DNA of 48,966 nucleotides, taken from positions 1 through 48,966 of the forward strand of contig SYOX01000138.1 of the NCBI GenBank assembly GCA_005804885.1, in the 5' to 3' direction. Positions within the stretch are counted from its first letter, which is position 1, and the number at the start of each line of letters is the position of its first letter. This DNA is from Pseudomonadota bacterium (GTDB lineage Bacteria; Myxococcota_A; Bradymonadia; Bradymonadales; GCA-2716585). The notes under the pieces were generated by a model, which was not told the DNA's origin, searched no databases, and worked only from the letters and a program-made list of their open reading frames with translations. A program made the position numbers and the translations under genes. Shown here piece after piece: positions 15,365-23,502 of the stretch.

Positions 15365-18064
15365 CTAGGGGGTGATGGTGTAGGTCTGGACGGCGTCGCC
15401 GGTGAAGGCGGCGTTGTCGAGGGTGATGGTGGGGGAGCCGAGGTCGCCGTCGGCGCAGCGGTGTCCGGTGGCCTGGTCCTTGAAGAAGAACTCCATGCGG
15501 AGCGTGGTGCCGTCGGGCGAGATGCTGGCGCGGCCCTCCTGGCCGAAGCCTGGGTAGGTGGCCGTGATGTCGAAGCAGGCGCCGTCGTCGCGGACGTTTT
15601 CGATGAGGACGGCGGTGGAGACGAACTCGAGGCGCGTGGAGACCTGGGTGCGGTCGCAGCTGCCGACCTGTCCGACGTCGGAGGCGCCCGTCAGCGCGCC
15701 GAGATCGCTGGCGACGGTCCATCGGCCGGCCAGGGGCGAGATGGTGACCTTGTGGTAGCACTGGGTGGCCTGGCCGAAGTTGATGTTCTCGTCGAAGCCG
15801 TTGGGGTGGCTGGGGATGCCCGAGGACTCCATGATCAGGGTCTTGTCGTCCAGGAAGGCGGCGATGGCCGAGGGCGATCCGAACCTCCCCTGGCCCTGGG
15901 CGGCTTGATCGCCGTCCACGATGACGAAGATGTCCTCTCCCCCGCAGCCCAGGATCATCAGGCTCATCAGGGTCGCGGCGGTCGTGGCCTTCGTGGTGGT
16001 CGATGTGGGCCGTCGCGGGGCTGCGCCCCTGGGGGCGAGGGCGAAGATCGCGAGGAAGATCATGAAGATGAGGGGTTGCGTGGGTGAGGGCGTCGGAGCG
16101 GTGGCGGTCGTGTGGCAGCCCCACCAGGACTTGCCGACGCGGAGGGTGACGGGGGGCAGGGGTGCGCCGTCGCTCGGGTCGGTGACGATGAGGGGGAGGT
16201 CGGCGGTGTTGACATTGCCGAGGGTGTCGAAGGCGCGGGCGGTGAGGGTGGTTGGGCCCGTGGGTGAGAAGGAGGCGTCCCAGAGGAAGTCAAAGGGGGG
16301 AGCGCGGTCGGCGCCGATGAGCTCGTCCTGTTGGAAGAGGAGGATCTGATCGACGCCGTCGGGGTCGTCGGCGTCGATGCGGATGGTGATGATGCCGTGG
16401 ACCTGGGTGTCGGGGGCGGGAGAGGTGAAGGTGAGGGAGGGTGCGCCGGAGGGTGCGTCGGTGAGGGTGATGGTGATGGTGTCGTCGGCGGAGTTGCCGG
16501 CGGCGTCGGTGGCGCGGGCGGTGATGGTGTGGGGTCCGGGGGGGGCGCCGGAGGCGTCCCAGGAGAAGGCGAAGGGTGGCGCGTTGAGGTCGGCGACGAG
16601 GGCGTCGTCGATGATTATGGCGAGTGATCGGAGGGAGAGGTCGTCGCTGGCGTCGGCGGTGATGTTGACGGGCGTGGAGGCTTGTTGTCCGTCGGCGGGG
16701 GAGGTGATGGAGACGGTGGGGGGGGTGGTGTCGTCGAGGCCGCCCTGGAGTGTGACGGTGACGGAGTCGGGGGTGGAGGTGCCGGCCTGGTCGAAGGCGA
16801 CGGCGCGGATGTTGTAGTCGCCGTTGGGGAGGTTGGAGGTGTCCCAGGTGGTGGAGAAGGGGGCGGCGGTCAGCGAGGCTATCTGTGTGCCGTTGATGAG
16901 GAATTCGACGCGATCGAGGGCTTCGTCGTCGCTGGCGGTGGCGGTGATGTTGACGGGTCCGGAGAGGGTGGCGCGGTCCTGGGGGGAGGAGATGGAGAGG
17001 GTGGGGGGTGTGCGGTCGGAGGGTGTGATGGGTGCGCCGGTCAGGCCGAAGAAGCGGGCGATGTGGAAGGCGGCGCAGATGTCGGCGTCGAGGAGGTAGC
17101 CGCCGGCCCGTCCGCAGCCGCCTTCGGGGTCGACGAAGGTGCCGTGGCCCTGTCCGGGGACCTCGTAGAGTTCGACGACGGGCTGTCCGCGGTCGTTGTG
17201 AAAGACGCTGTGGTTGGCGCTGTCGATCTGGTCGGTGACGTCGGGGAGCGCGTCGGTGGCGTGGACGGCGGTCCATTGTTCGACGATCTCGGTGGCGTTG
17301 ATGGGGTTGACGACGTTGTCGGCGAGTCCTTGCCAGACGGCGACGCGGGGGTACTGGCCGGAGAAGGAGGGGAAGGCGGCGCGGACGCGCCGGGCCCACT
17401 CGTCGGGGGTTTGAGGTCGCCCTGGGTTGAGGCAGTTGGAGACCTCGGTGAAGGTGGTGGTGCAGTTGTAGGGGACGCCGGCGAGGATGGCGCCGGCGGA
17501 GAAGACATCGGGCCAGGTGGCCATGAGGAGGGCGGTCATGGCGCCGCCGCCGGAGTGTCCCGTGGCGAAGATCCTGGAGGGGTCGATGTCGCGGTTGGCC
17601 TGGGTGTGCCGGACCATGTTGATGATGGAGGCGTTCTCGCCTTCATTGCGTCGGAGGTTGGTGGGGTCGCCGTACTCGCCGGCCCAGTTGAAGCAGCGCA
17701 GGGGGTTGTTGGAGGTTTGCTGCTCGGGGTAGAGGAGGTGGAAGTCGTATTCGTCGGCGATGGGCTCGTAGCCGGCTTGTCGGTATTCGGAGGCGGTCAG
17801 GGTGCAGGGGTGCATGGCGACGACGAGGGGGGCGCTGTCGGTGAGGCCGGGCGGGGAGTAGAGGAACATCTTGAGGTTGCCGGGGTTGGGGCCGAAGTTG
17901 CGGACTTCTTCGAAGGTGCCCAGGCCGAGCGGCGCGTCGAGGGTGATCGTGGCGGGGGGGAGGGCGGGGGTTGGGGGTTCGACGCAGCTTGTGGCGGTGA
18001 CGGCGGTCATCGCGGCTGCGAGCAAGAGCGCAGCGTGGAGCGTGCGTGGCGCGAGAGGTTTCAT
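15365..18064 (-). CDS. PHB-depolymerase-type esterase with Ig-like domains, apparently fused to a second lipoprotein
   Basis: 899 residues from ATG 18064, with GGAGG six bases upstream. A signal peptide ends near Cys27. Residues ~45-340 are an extracellular PHB depolymerase/feruloyl-esterase-type hydrolase: PLVVAMHPCTLTASEYRQ, CFNWAGEYGDP, nucleophile GHSGGG (Ser171), Asp249 in GLADNVV, and His307 in QGHGTF. Then come three ~90-residue Ig-like domains (~352-440, 447-535, 541-627) of the kind SISSPQD...VEFLINGT...WDTSNLPNGDYNIRAVAFD. Residues ~647-686 look like a complete MYXO-CTERM-type tail (WWGC, hydrophobic helix, APRR). Directly after it, with no stop, comes a second signal-like segment with a lipobox (MSLMILGC, Cys707) and a ~190-residue unknown domain. 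First gene of the ester-scavenging operon. Confidence 0.86.
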   Translation of the reverse strand: MKPLAPRTLHAALLLAAAMTAVTATSCVEPPTPALPPATITLDAPLGLGTFEEVRNFGPNPGNLKMFLYSPPGLTDSAPLVVAMHPCTLTASEYRQAGYEPIADEYDFHLLYPEQQTSNNPLRCFNWAGEYGDPTNLRRNEGENASIINMVRHTQANRDIDPSRIFATGHSGGGAMTALLMATWPDVFSAGAILAGVPYNCTTTFTEVSNCLNPGRPQTPDEWARRVRAAFPSFSGQYPRVAVWQGLADNVVNPINATEIVEQWTAVHATDALPDVTDQIDSANHSVFHNDRGQPVVELYEVPGQGHGTFVDPEGGCGRAGGYLLDADICAAFHIARFFGLTGAPITPSDRTPPTLSISSPQDRATLSGPVNITATASDDEALDRVEFLINGTQIASLTAAPFSTTWDTSNLPNGDYNIRAVAFDQAGTSTPDSVTVTLQGGLDDTTPPTVSITSPADGQQASTPVNITADASDDLSLRSLAIIIDDALVADLNAPPFAFSWDASGAPPGPHTITARATDAAGNSADDTITITLTDAPSGAPSLTFTSPAPDTQVHGIITIRIDADDPDGVDQILLFQQDELIGADRAPPFDFLWDASFSPTGPTTLTARAFDTLGNVNTADLPLIVTDPSDGAPLPPVTLRVGKSWWGCHTTATAPTPSPTQPLIFMIFLAIFALAPRGAAPRRPTSTTTKATTAATLMSLMILGCGGEDIFVIVDGDQAAQGQGRFGSPSAIAAFLDDKTLIMESSGIPSHPNGFDENINFGQATQCYHKVTISPLAGRWTVASDLGALTGASDVGQVGSCDRTQVSTRLEFVSTAVLIENVRDDGACFDITATYPGFGQEGRASISPDGTTLRMEFFFKDQATGHRCADGDLGSPTITLDNAAFTGDAVQTYTITP

Positions 18065-18355
18065 CCTCAGCCTCCGGCTTGGATCGTGTCCCTTGCGGGG
18101 TTGGGCGAGGCGAGGTGCCGCGGCCCTGGCTCGTGCAGTTATGTTGCAGAGCAGCAAGGGGTTGGAGAGAGCGTTAGCAGCCGCGTGCGCGCTTGTCAAG
18201 GAGGTGGGCGGCGCTGGCTGGTGTTCGCCGGGGTGCTCGGATGGTGCGGTGCGGTGAGGAGGATGGGGTGTGCGCGCGGGGGGTTGTTGCAACGGGGCGG
18301 TGATGGTGGTCTTATCGTGGTGCGGCCACGGCGCCGCGGGGCGCGGAGGCGCGAG
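18065..18355. promoter_or_regulatory. Divergent intergenic region (esterase operon / Cys-rich lipoprotein)
   Basis: 291 bp between two divergently transcribed genes; it must carry promoters for both. I cannot name convincing -35/-10 pairs. The only A/T-leaning stretch is around 18135-18180. No palindromic operator stands out. Confidence 0.4.
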
Positions 18356-19240
18356 ATGGAGACGATGGAGGCGGACGTGAGCAGATCGTGGATGGTGGTG
18401 TTGGCCCTGGTGCTGTCGGGGCTCGTGGCTTGCTCGGATGAGGCGGCGGATCCGGCGGTGGGGAACAACGGCGCGGAGCCGGAGGGTCAGCCGGAGGGTC
18501 AGCCGGAGGGCCAGCCGGAGGGCAACCCGGATCCGCAGCCGGATCCGCAGCCCGATCCCGGGCCGGCGCAGGAGCCCGAGCCGGCGCCGAACCCGGAGCC
18601 CGAGCCGGAGGGTCCGGTGGAGAGCTGCGATCAGATCGGCGCGGCGGCCTGCTTCAGCAACTTCGACTGCGTCGACCAGAGCCAGCGCTGCGACAACCAG
18701 GCGGCCGAGGGTGCGCCCGAGGTGCCCTGCTGTGTGGTGGGCGCGCGCGGGGCGGCGCAGCCGGGTCAGGCCTGCGAGGCTGCCGAGGATTGCGCCTCGG
18801 GCGTGTGCATCGAGGGCGACGACTTCCAGGGCTGCTCCCAGGAGTGCGTGCTGCCGGCCGACTGCCCGGCGGGGATGCAGCGCTGCATCGACATCTCAGG
18901 CATCGGCTCGTGGTGCTTCCCGGGGGAGCCGCCGGCGACCTGCGACGAGATCAACGCCCAGGACTGCTTCAGCAACTTCGACTGCGCCGAGGAGCTGCGC
19001 TGCGAGGACGTGGTCAGGGACGAGCTCTTCCCGCTGGCCTGCTGCGTGCCGGGGACGCGCGGCGCGGGCGAGAGCGGCGCGGCCTGCACGGCGGCCGAGG
19101 ACTGCGTCTCGGGCGTGTGCATCGAGGGCGACGACTTCCAGGGCTGCTCCCAGGAGTGCGTGCAGGACGCCGACTGCCCCGAGTCGATGCCGCAATGCAT
19201 CAACCTGCTCGGCAGCGCGTGGTGCTTCCCCGCGAACTGA
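18356..19240 (+). CDS. Lipoprotein with two tandem Cys-rich domains
   Basis: 294 residues from ATG 18356 (GGAGG upstream; a GTG seven codons in is an alternative). The lipobox LVAC gives Cys26. A Glu/Pro/Gln-rich linker (~40-85, EGQPEGQPEG then PDPQPDPQ) holds the folded part off the membrane. Two ~105-residue repeats follow, each with the pattern CFSNFDC...CCV.G.RG...AEDC.SGVC...WCFP. The segment SGVCIEGDDFQGCSQECV is identical in both repeats, and its DNA is nearly identical, so the duplication is recent. The even spacing of cysteines suggests disulfide-bonded extracellular domains. No enzyme motif is seen; function unknown. Confidence 0.85.
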   Translation: METMEADVSRSWMVVLALVLSGLVACSDEAADPAVGNNGAEPEGQPEGQPEGQPEGNPDPQPDPQPDPGPAQEPEPAPNPEPEPEGPVESCDQIGAAACFSNFDCVDQSQRCDNQAAEGAPEVPCCVVGARGAAQPGQACEAAEDCASGVCIEGDDFQGCSQECVLPADCPAGMQRCIDISGIGSWCFPGEPPATCDEINAQDCFSNFDCAEELRCEDVVRDELFPLACCVPGTRGAGESGAACTAAEDCVSGVCIEGDDFQGCSQECVQDADCPESMPQCINLLGSAWCFPAN

Positions 19241-19254
19241 GCGCCCGGCCGGGG

Positions 19255-20022
19255 TCAGTCGACGCCGTAGCGGAAGCCGACCTGGAAGCTGGCGAAGTGC
19301 AGGGTGCTGATCAGCGAGCGGGCGACGTTCTCCTCGGTGACGACGGCGTTGTTGATGCTCTGCTGCGTGCCGTTGGCCTCGCCTGTAAGGATGAAGTTGT
19401 AGCGCGCGTCGAAGATGAAGGCGACGCCGCCGATGACGAGCTCGGTGGTGAAGCCCGTCCAGGCGTGGAGGCCGAGGTTGGAGTCGCCGTCGTTCAAGAC
19501 GCTGGCCGCGACGAGCCCGGCGCCGAAGGGCAGGTAGGCCTCGATGATGCCCTCGGTCAGGTGGTAGCGGTAGCCGGCGTCGAGGGTGAGGAGGCCGAGG
19601 TTGTCGCTGCCGACGAGGGGCTCGTTGACCTTCACGGCGGGATCGAGGGGGGAGTAATTGACGCCCGCGTCGTCGATCAGGGTGCGGTCGATGGAGCGGG
19701 CCTCCTTGTCGCCCTCGAAGCGCAGGAAGGTCGGGCCCCAGTTGAAGGAGTAGCTGCTGACGGAGAGTTCGAAGCTGCGGAAGGTCAGCAGGGCCGTGGC
19801 GCTCAGGCCCGGGTTGTTGGTCGCGTCGGCGATGAAAGGGGTGCCCTGGTCCGGGTTGAAGCCGTCGGCGTCGCGCAGCACCGAGGCGGTGCGGACGTAT
19901 CGGGTGAAGGGGGCCGTCAGCCCGAGCTTGACTTCGAAGCCATAGCGTGGCCTGGCCTGCGCGGCGCTGGACCACAGGAGCGCGCACAAGAGCAACCCGA
20001 GGCCAAGGGTCCGGTGCTTCAT
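19255..20022 (-). CDS. Outer-membrane beta-barrel protein
   Basis: 255 residues with a clean signal peptide (MKHRTLGLGLLLCALLWSSAAQA). The mature protein alternates hydrophobic and polar residues (RYGFEVKLGLTAPFTRYV, LGLLTLDAGYRYHLTEGIIEAYLPFGAGLVAAS, TELVIGGVAFIFDARYNFILTGEA, ASFQVGFRYG), typical of a 10-12-stranded barrel with long loops. It begins 16 bp downstream of the small lipoprotein gene on the same strand, so the two are probably an operon and may form a complex. Function not readable. Confidence 0.78.
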   Translation of the reverse strand: MKHRTLGLGLLLCALLWSSAAQARPRYGFEVKLGLTAPFTRYVRTASVLRDADGFNPDQGTPFIADATNNPGLSATALLTFRSFELSVSSYSFNWGPTFLRFEGDKEARSIDRTLIDDAGVNYSPLDPAVKVNEPLVGSDNLGLLTLDAGYRYHLTEGIIEAYLPFGAGLVAASVLNDGDSNLGLHAWTGFTTELVIGGVAFIFDARYNFILTGEANGTQQSINNAVVTEENVARSLISTLHFASFQVGFRYGVD

Positions 20023-20038
20023 CGCGTCACTCCGCGGG

Positions 20039-20560
20039 CTAATGTTTGAAGCTCAGCTCTTCGAAGCGGTAGATGATCAGGCCCTTGTCGGGGACCCGCT
20101 GGTGGTACCGCAGCGCGAAGCGCGCGTTGAGGGCCATGAGGTGCTTGTTGCTGATCGTCTCGGGCATCTTCCGGAAGGGCTCGGCGGGATCAACGAGCAG
20201 GAACCACGCGGCCAGCGGCATGTTCTCGGCTCTGAGCTGCCGAAGCTGGATGTCGCCGAGATCCTCGGTGGACTCGCTGATGATCCGGCCCTCGTCGCAG
20301 GAGAGCTGCCGCAGGGTGCGGCGCTCGCCCTCGATCCGGACGATGGTGAAGGAGGCCGACTCCTCGCAGGGGTCGTTGGTCGGCGCCGGAGGGTCTTCGC
20401 GGGCCTTCGGGGTCTCGATCACGACGACCTTCGTGATCGGGTCGGGCTTTGCGCGCTCTCCGACGCGCTCCTCGGCGTATTGCCACCCGCACGCGGCGGT
20501 CAGCAATGCGGCGGCGGCGGCGATCCAGGGGCTTCGAGCGGGCGACAGGGTCTTTTTCAT
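20039..20560 (-). CDS. Putative lipoprotein of unknown function
   Basis: 173 residues from ATG 20560. The basic N-terminus (MKKTLSPARS), hydrophobic core and TAAC (Cys24) indicate a lipoprotein, with a less common -3 residue. The rest (ETPKAREDPPAPTNDPCEESASFTIVRIEG and later QLRQLRAENMPLAAWFLLVDP) has no family I recognise. It precedes the barrel gene at 19255-20022 by 16 bp and is divergent from the 51-residue peptide gene. Confidence 0.7.
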   Translation of the reverse strand: MKKTLSPARSPWIAAAAALLTAACGWQYAEERVGERAKPDPITKVVVIETPKAREDPPAPTNDPCEESASFTIVRIEGERRTLRQLSCDEGRIISESTEDLGDIQLRQLRAENMPLAAWFLLVDPAEPFRKMPETISNKHLMALNARFALRYHQRVPDKGLIIYRFEELSFKH

Positions 20561-20745
20561 GGGATCTCGCGTCTGTATGTCGTCGTGGCCTCGCGGCGAC
20601 TCCAGCCTACCGCCCCTCCTTCTTGATGCCAAGGGCAGCGGGCGCTTGAAGTTCACCCGGTTCCAGTTAGAATGCCGGGCGGATGGACAAGCCAGGGAAG
20701 CGAAGGGCTCCAGACAGGTCGCCAAAAACACCTTGGAGCAGGAGC

Positions 20746-20901
20746 ATGCCCGGCAGAACCAGAAACATCGCCCTGATGATCGCCGCCTTCCTCCTGGTCG
20801 TCGGCGTCGCGCTGACCGCGCCGGTGATCACTGGCGGCGCGCAGGCCCAGGAGGGTGGCCCCGCGCCAGACCGCAAGCCCGCCAGCGAGCCCGCGAAGTA
20901 A
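20746..20901 (+). CDS. Small secreted or membrane peptide
   Basis: 51 residues from ATG 20746, with GGAGCAGGAGC immediately upstream. It is little more than a signal sequence: basic start (MPGRTRN), a ~20-residue hydrophobic helix (IALMIAAFLLVVGVALTAPV), an AQA cleavage-like site and a short charged tail (PAPDRKPASEPAK). An in-frame ATG at 20683 is possible but has no ribosome binding site. It could be a single-pass small membrane protein. It precedes the papain-like lipoprotein gene by ~100 bp on the same strand. Confidence 0.5.
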   Translation: MPGRTRNIALMIAAFLLVVGVALTAPVITGGAQAQEGGPAPDRKPASEPAK

Positions 20902-21002
20902 GGGCGCCGAAGAGATCGGAGGATAGAGGATCATTGCCGCTCGCCCTTCCTGCTGCCTGGCCGTGTCCTGCGCTGCCCGCTCTGGATGACCTTCGGAGGG
21001 TC

Positions 21003-22790
21003 GTGGGGCCGCACCGACGCCCCCGCGCGCGCCTCCTGTCCGAAGGGAGGGCGGCGCTGGTTCTGCTGATCGGGTGCCTGGGCGCCTGCGCGTCAACGCC
21101 GCGAGAGGCCTCGGACACGTCGACCGCGTCGGTGCTGGTGGTGCCGGAGCGCGCGGCCGAGGTGCCGCCCCCGGAGCCCCGCTGCGAGGTCTTCACGCCC
21201 GAGGTCGAGTGGCCGGCGCTGGCGCCGCCCGATGGCCTCTCGCCCGTCGAGGTGGTCCTGTGCCCCAGCGCGGCGCAGTTTGAGGCGCGGCTCGCGGCCA
21301 GGGCGCGCTACGAGCCGCCCTTGCCCGTCCTGCCCGAGGGGTTCGAGGATGCGCTGGAGGTCCGCGGCGGGCTGGCGATCTACGAGCGGGCGATCCGCGA
21401 GGCGTCGATGCTGGCCTGGCACGCGCCCGTGCTCTACTTCCACACCCCGCCGATGGGGCAGTCCCAGGTGGACTACTTCGCGGCCAACCCGGGCGCGCTC
21501 AAGCAGGCCAGGGCCATCTGGTCGTCGCCGCCGCGCTCGATGTGGCGGCGCGTCCAGGCGCTGGCGCGGGGCAAGGACAAGGTCGCGCTGCGCCACACGC
21601 TCTTGCGCGACGGGGCCGTCTTCTTCGAGGATCCGGCGGTGGCCAGGGTGGTCTTCGAGCGGCTCGGCCTCCAGCACCTCTTCGACGAGCCGGAGATCTT
21701 CTTGAGGCGCGGGGACGCGATCCATCGCCTGGAGCAGGTCAGGGGGGGCTATGCGTTCTCGGAGGGGGTGGACAAGGGCGCGCGGGCGCAGCTGTTGATC
21801 TTCGATCGCGTGGCGACCTCGCGCGAGGCGCTGGCCGGGCGTCAGGGCTGGGACTTGAGCCGATACAGGCGCCGCGCGGCGCTCAAGGCCTTGTCGCTCA
21901 AGTCGGTGAGCCCGGATCTGCTGCGGATCGAGGCGGTGTTGTGGAGCGGCCAGCGGCTCGACGCGGCGATCGCCGTGACCGAGGGCGGCGTCCACGAGCT
22001 GGCGCTGCTGGTGCCGCCGGAGCAGGCCGAGGCGGTGGTGGGGCAGCTCGATCGCGACAGGCGGGAGATGGCCCTGATGCGAGGGATCGTCCAGGCCGGC
22101 GAGGTGATGGTGCGCGAGGGGCTGCCCTTTGACGAGCCCAGGACGGAGGATGGGCAGCAGGACGGGGCCTTGCGGATCATGTGGAGGCACGCCTACGCGA
22201 ACGGCGCGAACTATTACAGCTTCAACGGCGACTTCTACTCGGTCTTTACAGGGGAGGGCCAGCCGAAGGTGCCCCAGGTGTGCGTCGACTTTGTCTGGGA
22301 CAGCGTCGAGCGTTGGTCAGGGCGGTGGTGGAGCCCCAAGGGCGAGGATCGGGCGCGCACGGAGGGTTTTCTGGACGTCGAGGCGCTGCTGGGCAACCGG
22401 AGGCAGGTGCGTCGGATGGTGGAGTACGCGGCCGAGAACCCCGACAAGGTGGCGACGCTGTCGCGCTTCGAGGAGGGCCAGCGCGTGCCTTACATGAAGC
22501 GAGAGGCCTTCTGGTCGCGGATCGAGGGCTGGTCGGAGGACGCGCGGCCGGGGGACATCGTGGTGATCTGGGGTCCGCGCTCGGACGGCCGCAACCACTG
22601 GCACACCTTCATGATCTACGACACCGATCCGGTCTACAACGTGCCGCATTTGTTGATCGGCAACGCGGGCGTTGCGCGGGTCACGGTCTGGCACGACACG
22701 ATGAGGACGGCGCCCTTCCGCGCGATCACGCACCGGCTGCGCTTGAGGCCGGAGTGGCTCTCGGCGCTCAAGGGAGGCCAGGGTGGGTGA
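21003..22790 (+). CDS. Lipoprotein with a C-terminal NlpC/P60- or papain-fold-like domain
   Basis: 595 residues. The frame is open far upstream, but the signal sequence fixes the start near GTG 21003 (GGAGGG just before it). The hydrophobic run then ends in LIGC (Cys25) or LGAC (Cys29), either usable as a lipobox. The middle (~100-400) is unknown. The C-terminal ~190 residues hold QVCVDFVWDSVERWSGRWW (Cys427) and, ~107 residues later, PGDIVVIWGPRSDGRNHWHTFMIYD (His534). The Cys...GDI...H pattern is that of NlpC/P60 and CHAP cysteine peptidases/amidases, where an opening Cys in (D)CSGFV and a later His form the dyad. A cell-wall or amide hydrolase is therefore suggested, but the fold is inferred from this weak pattern only. 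Confidence 0.72.
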   Translation: MGPHRRPRARLLSEGRAALVLLIGCLGACASTPREASDTSTASVLVVPERAAEVPPPEPRCEVFTPEVEWPALAPPDGLSPVEVVLCPSAAQFEARLAARARYEPPLPVLPEGFEDALEVRGGLAIYERAIREASMLAWHAPVLYFHTPPMGQSQVDYFAANPGALKQARAIWSSPPRSMWRRVQALARGKDKVALRHTLLRDGAVFFEDPAVARVVFERLGLQHLFDEPEIFLRRGDAIHRLEQVRGGYAFSEGVDKGARAQLLIFDRVATSREALAGRQGWDLSRYRRRAALKALSLKSVSPDLLRIEAVLWSGQRLDAAIAVTEGGVHELALLVPPEQAEAVVGQLDRDRREMALMRGIVQAGEVMVREGLPFDEPRTEDGQQDGALRIMWRHAYANGANYYSFNGDFYSVFTGEGQPKVPQVCVDFVWDSVERWSGRWWSPKGEDRARTEGFLDVEALLGNRRQVRRMVEYAAENPDKVATLSRFEEGQRVPYMKREAFWSRIEGWSEDARPGDIVVIWGPRSDGRNHWHTFMIYDTDPVYNVPHLLIGNAGVARVTVWHDTMRTAPFRAITHRLRLRPEWLSALKGGQGG

Positions 22791-22822
22791 TGAGCGATGG
22801 AGAGGACCTGCTGGCCGGCGGA

Positions 22823-23440
22823 TCAGCGGGGCAGCTCGCTGGCTTTGATCTTGTCGATGACCTCGGTGTAGGAGGTGTTCTGGACCATCTGGGCCAGCAG
22901 GAGCTGGTACTTGGTGACGAGCTCGGGGCGCCCCTCGGAGCGGTAGTGCTGGAGGACCTTGTAGACGTGGATGAAGGCGCGCTCGCTGTTGACGAAGTAG
23001 CTGACGGCCTGGAGGGTGGCGCCGACGCTGGCGCGGCCGACCGAGGTTGAGCGCGCGGTGAAGCGGAATTCGATGTTCTCGCTGGACAGGACGGTCAGCT
23101 CGACCTCGGCGTCGGCGTTGGCGCGCCTGGTGTCGCCGGTGCTCATCAGGCCCTTGACGGTGAAGTTCCGGAAGGAGATGGACTTGATCGAGGGGTGTTC
23201 GTCGGCGAAGGCGCCCAGGAGGCCGTTGAAGCAGGCGTCGACGAGCCCTGCGCCCTGCCCCTCGACGACGACGACGCGGTTCTTGTCGTTGACGTCGACG
23301 AGCTTGAGCTTGATGCGGGCGACGTTGGTGTCGAAGTCTTCATCGAGTTGATAGGCGATGGCCTGCAGGACGAGCAGCTTGTCGCCGAGGATGTCGCGCA
23401 TCTTCTCGGCCATCTCTTCCTGTTTGTGGATCATCGTCAT
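22823..23440 (-). CDS. Stand-alone LeuA dimer/allosteric-domain-like protein
   Basis: 205 residues from ATG 23440 (GGAGATCCCC upstream). Residues ~41-162 resemble the C-terminal regulatory (LeuA_dimer) domain of 2-isopropylmalate and citramalate synthases: VEGQGAGLVDACFNGLLGAF, a strand AEVELTVLSSENIEFRFTARSTSVGRASVGATLQAV, and SYFVNSERAF. In the enzymes this domain binds leucine or isoleucine at a dimer interface and controls a TIM-barrel catalytic domain. Here there is no catalytic part, and a ~45-residue helical tail follows. A separate amino-acid sensor or regulatory subunit is inferred. Start codons ATG ACG ATG give two close alternatives. The gene lies 62 bp downstream of trmB on the same strand. 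Confidence 0.75.
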   Translation of the reverse strand: MTMIHKQEEMAEKMRDILGDKLLVLQAIAYQLDEDFDTNVARIKLKLVDVNDKNRVVVVEGQGAGLVDACFNGLLGAFADEHPSIKSISFRNFTVKGLMSTGDTRRANADAEVELTVLSSENIEFRFTARSTSVGRASVGATLQAVSYFVNSERAFIHVYKVLQHYRSEGRPELVTKYQLLLAQMVQNTSYTEVIDKIKASELPR

Positions 23441-23502
23441 GGGGATCTCCGTCGTGGTGTCGGTGGTGCGCGGGGTCGCAGCCACCCTGGAGCAACCCTG
23501 AG

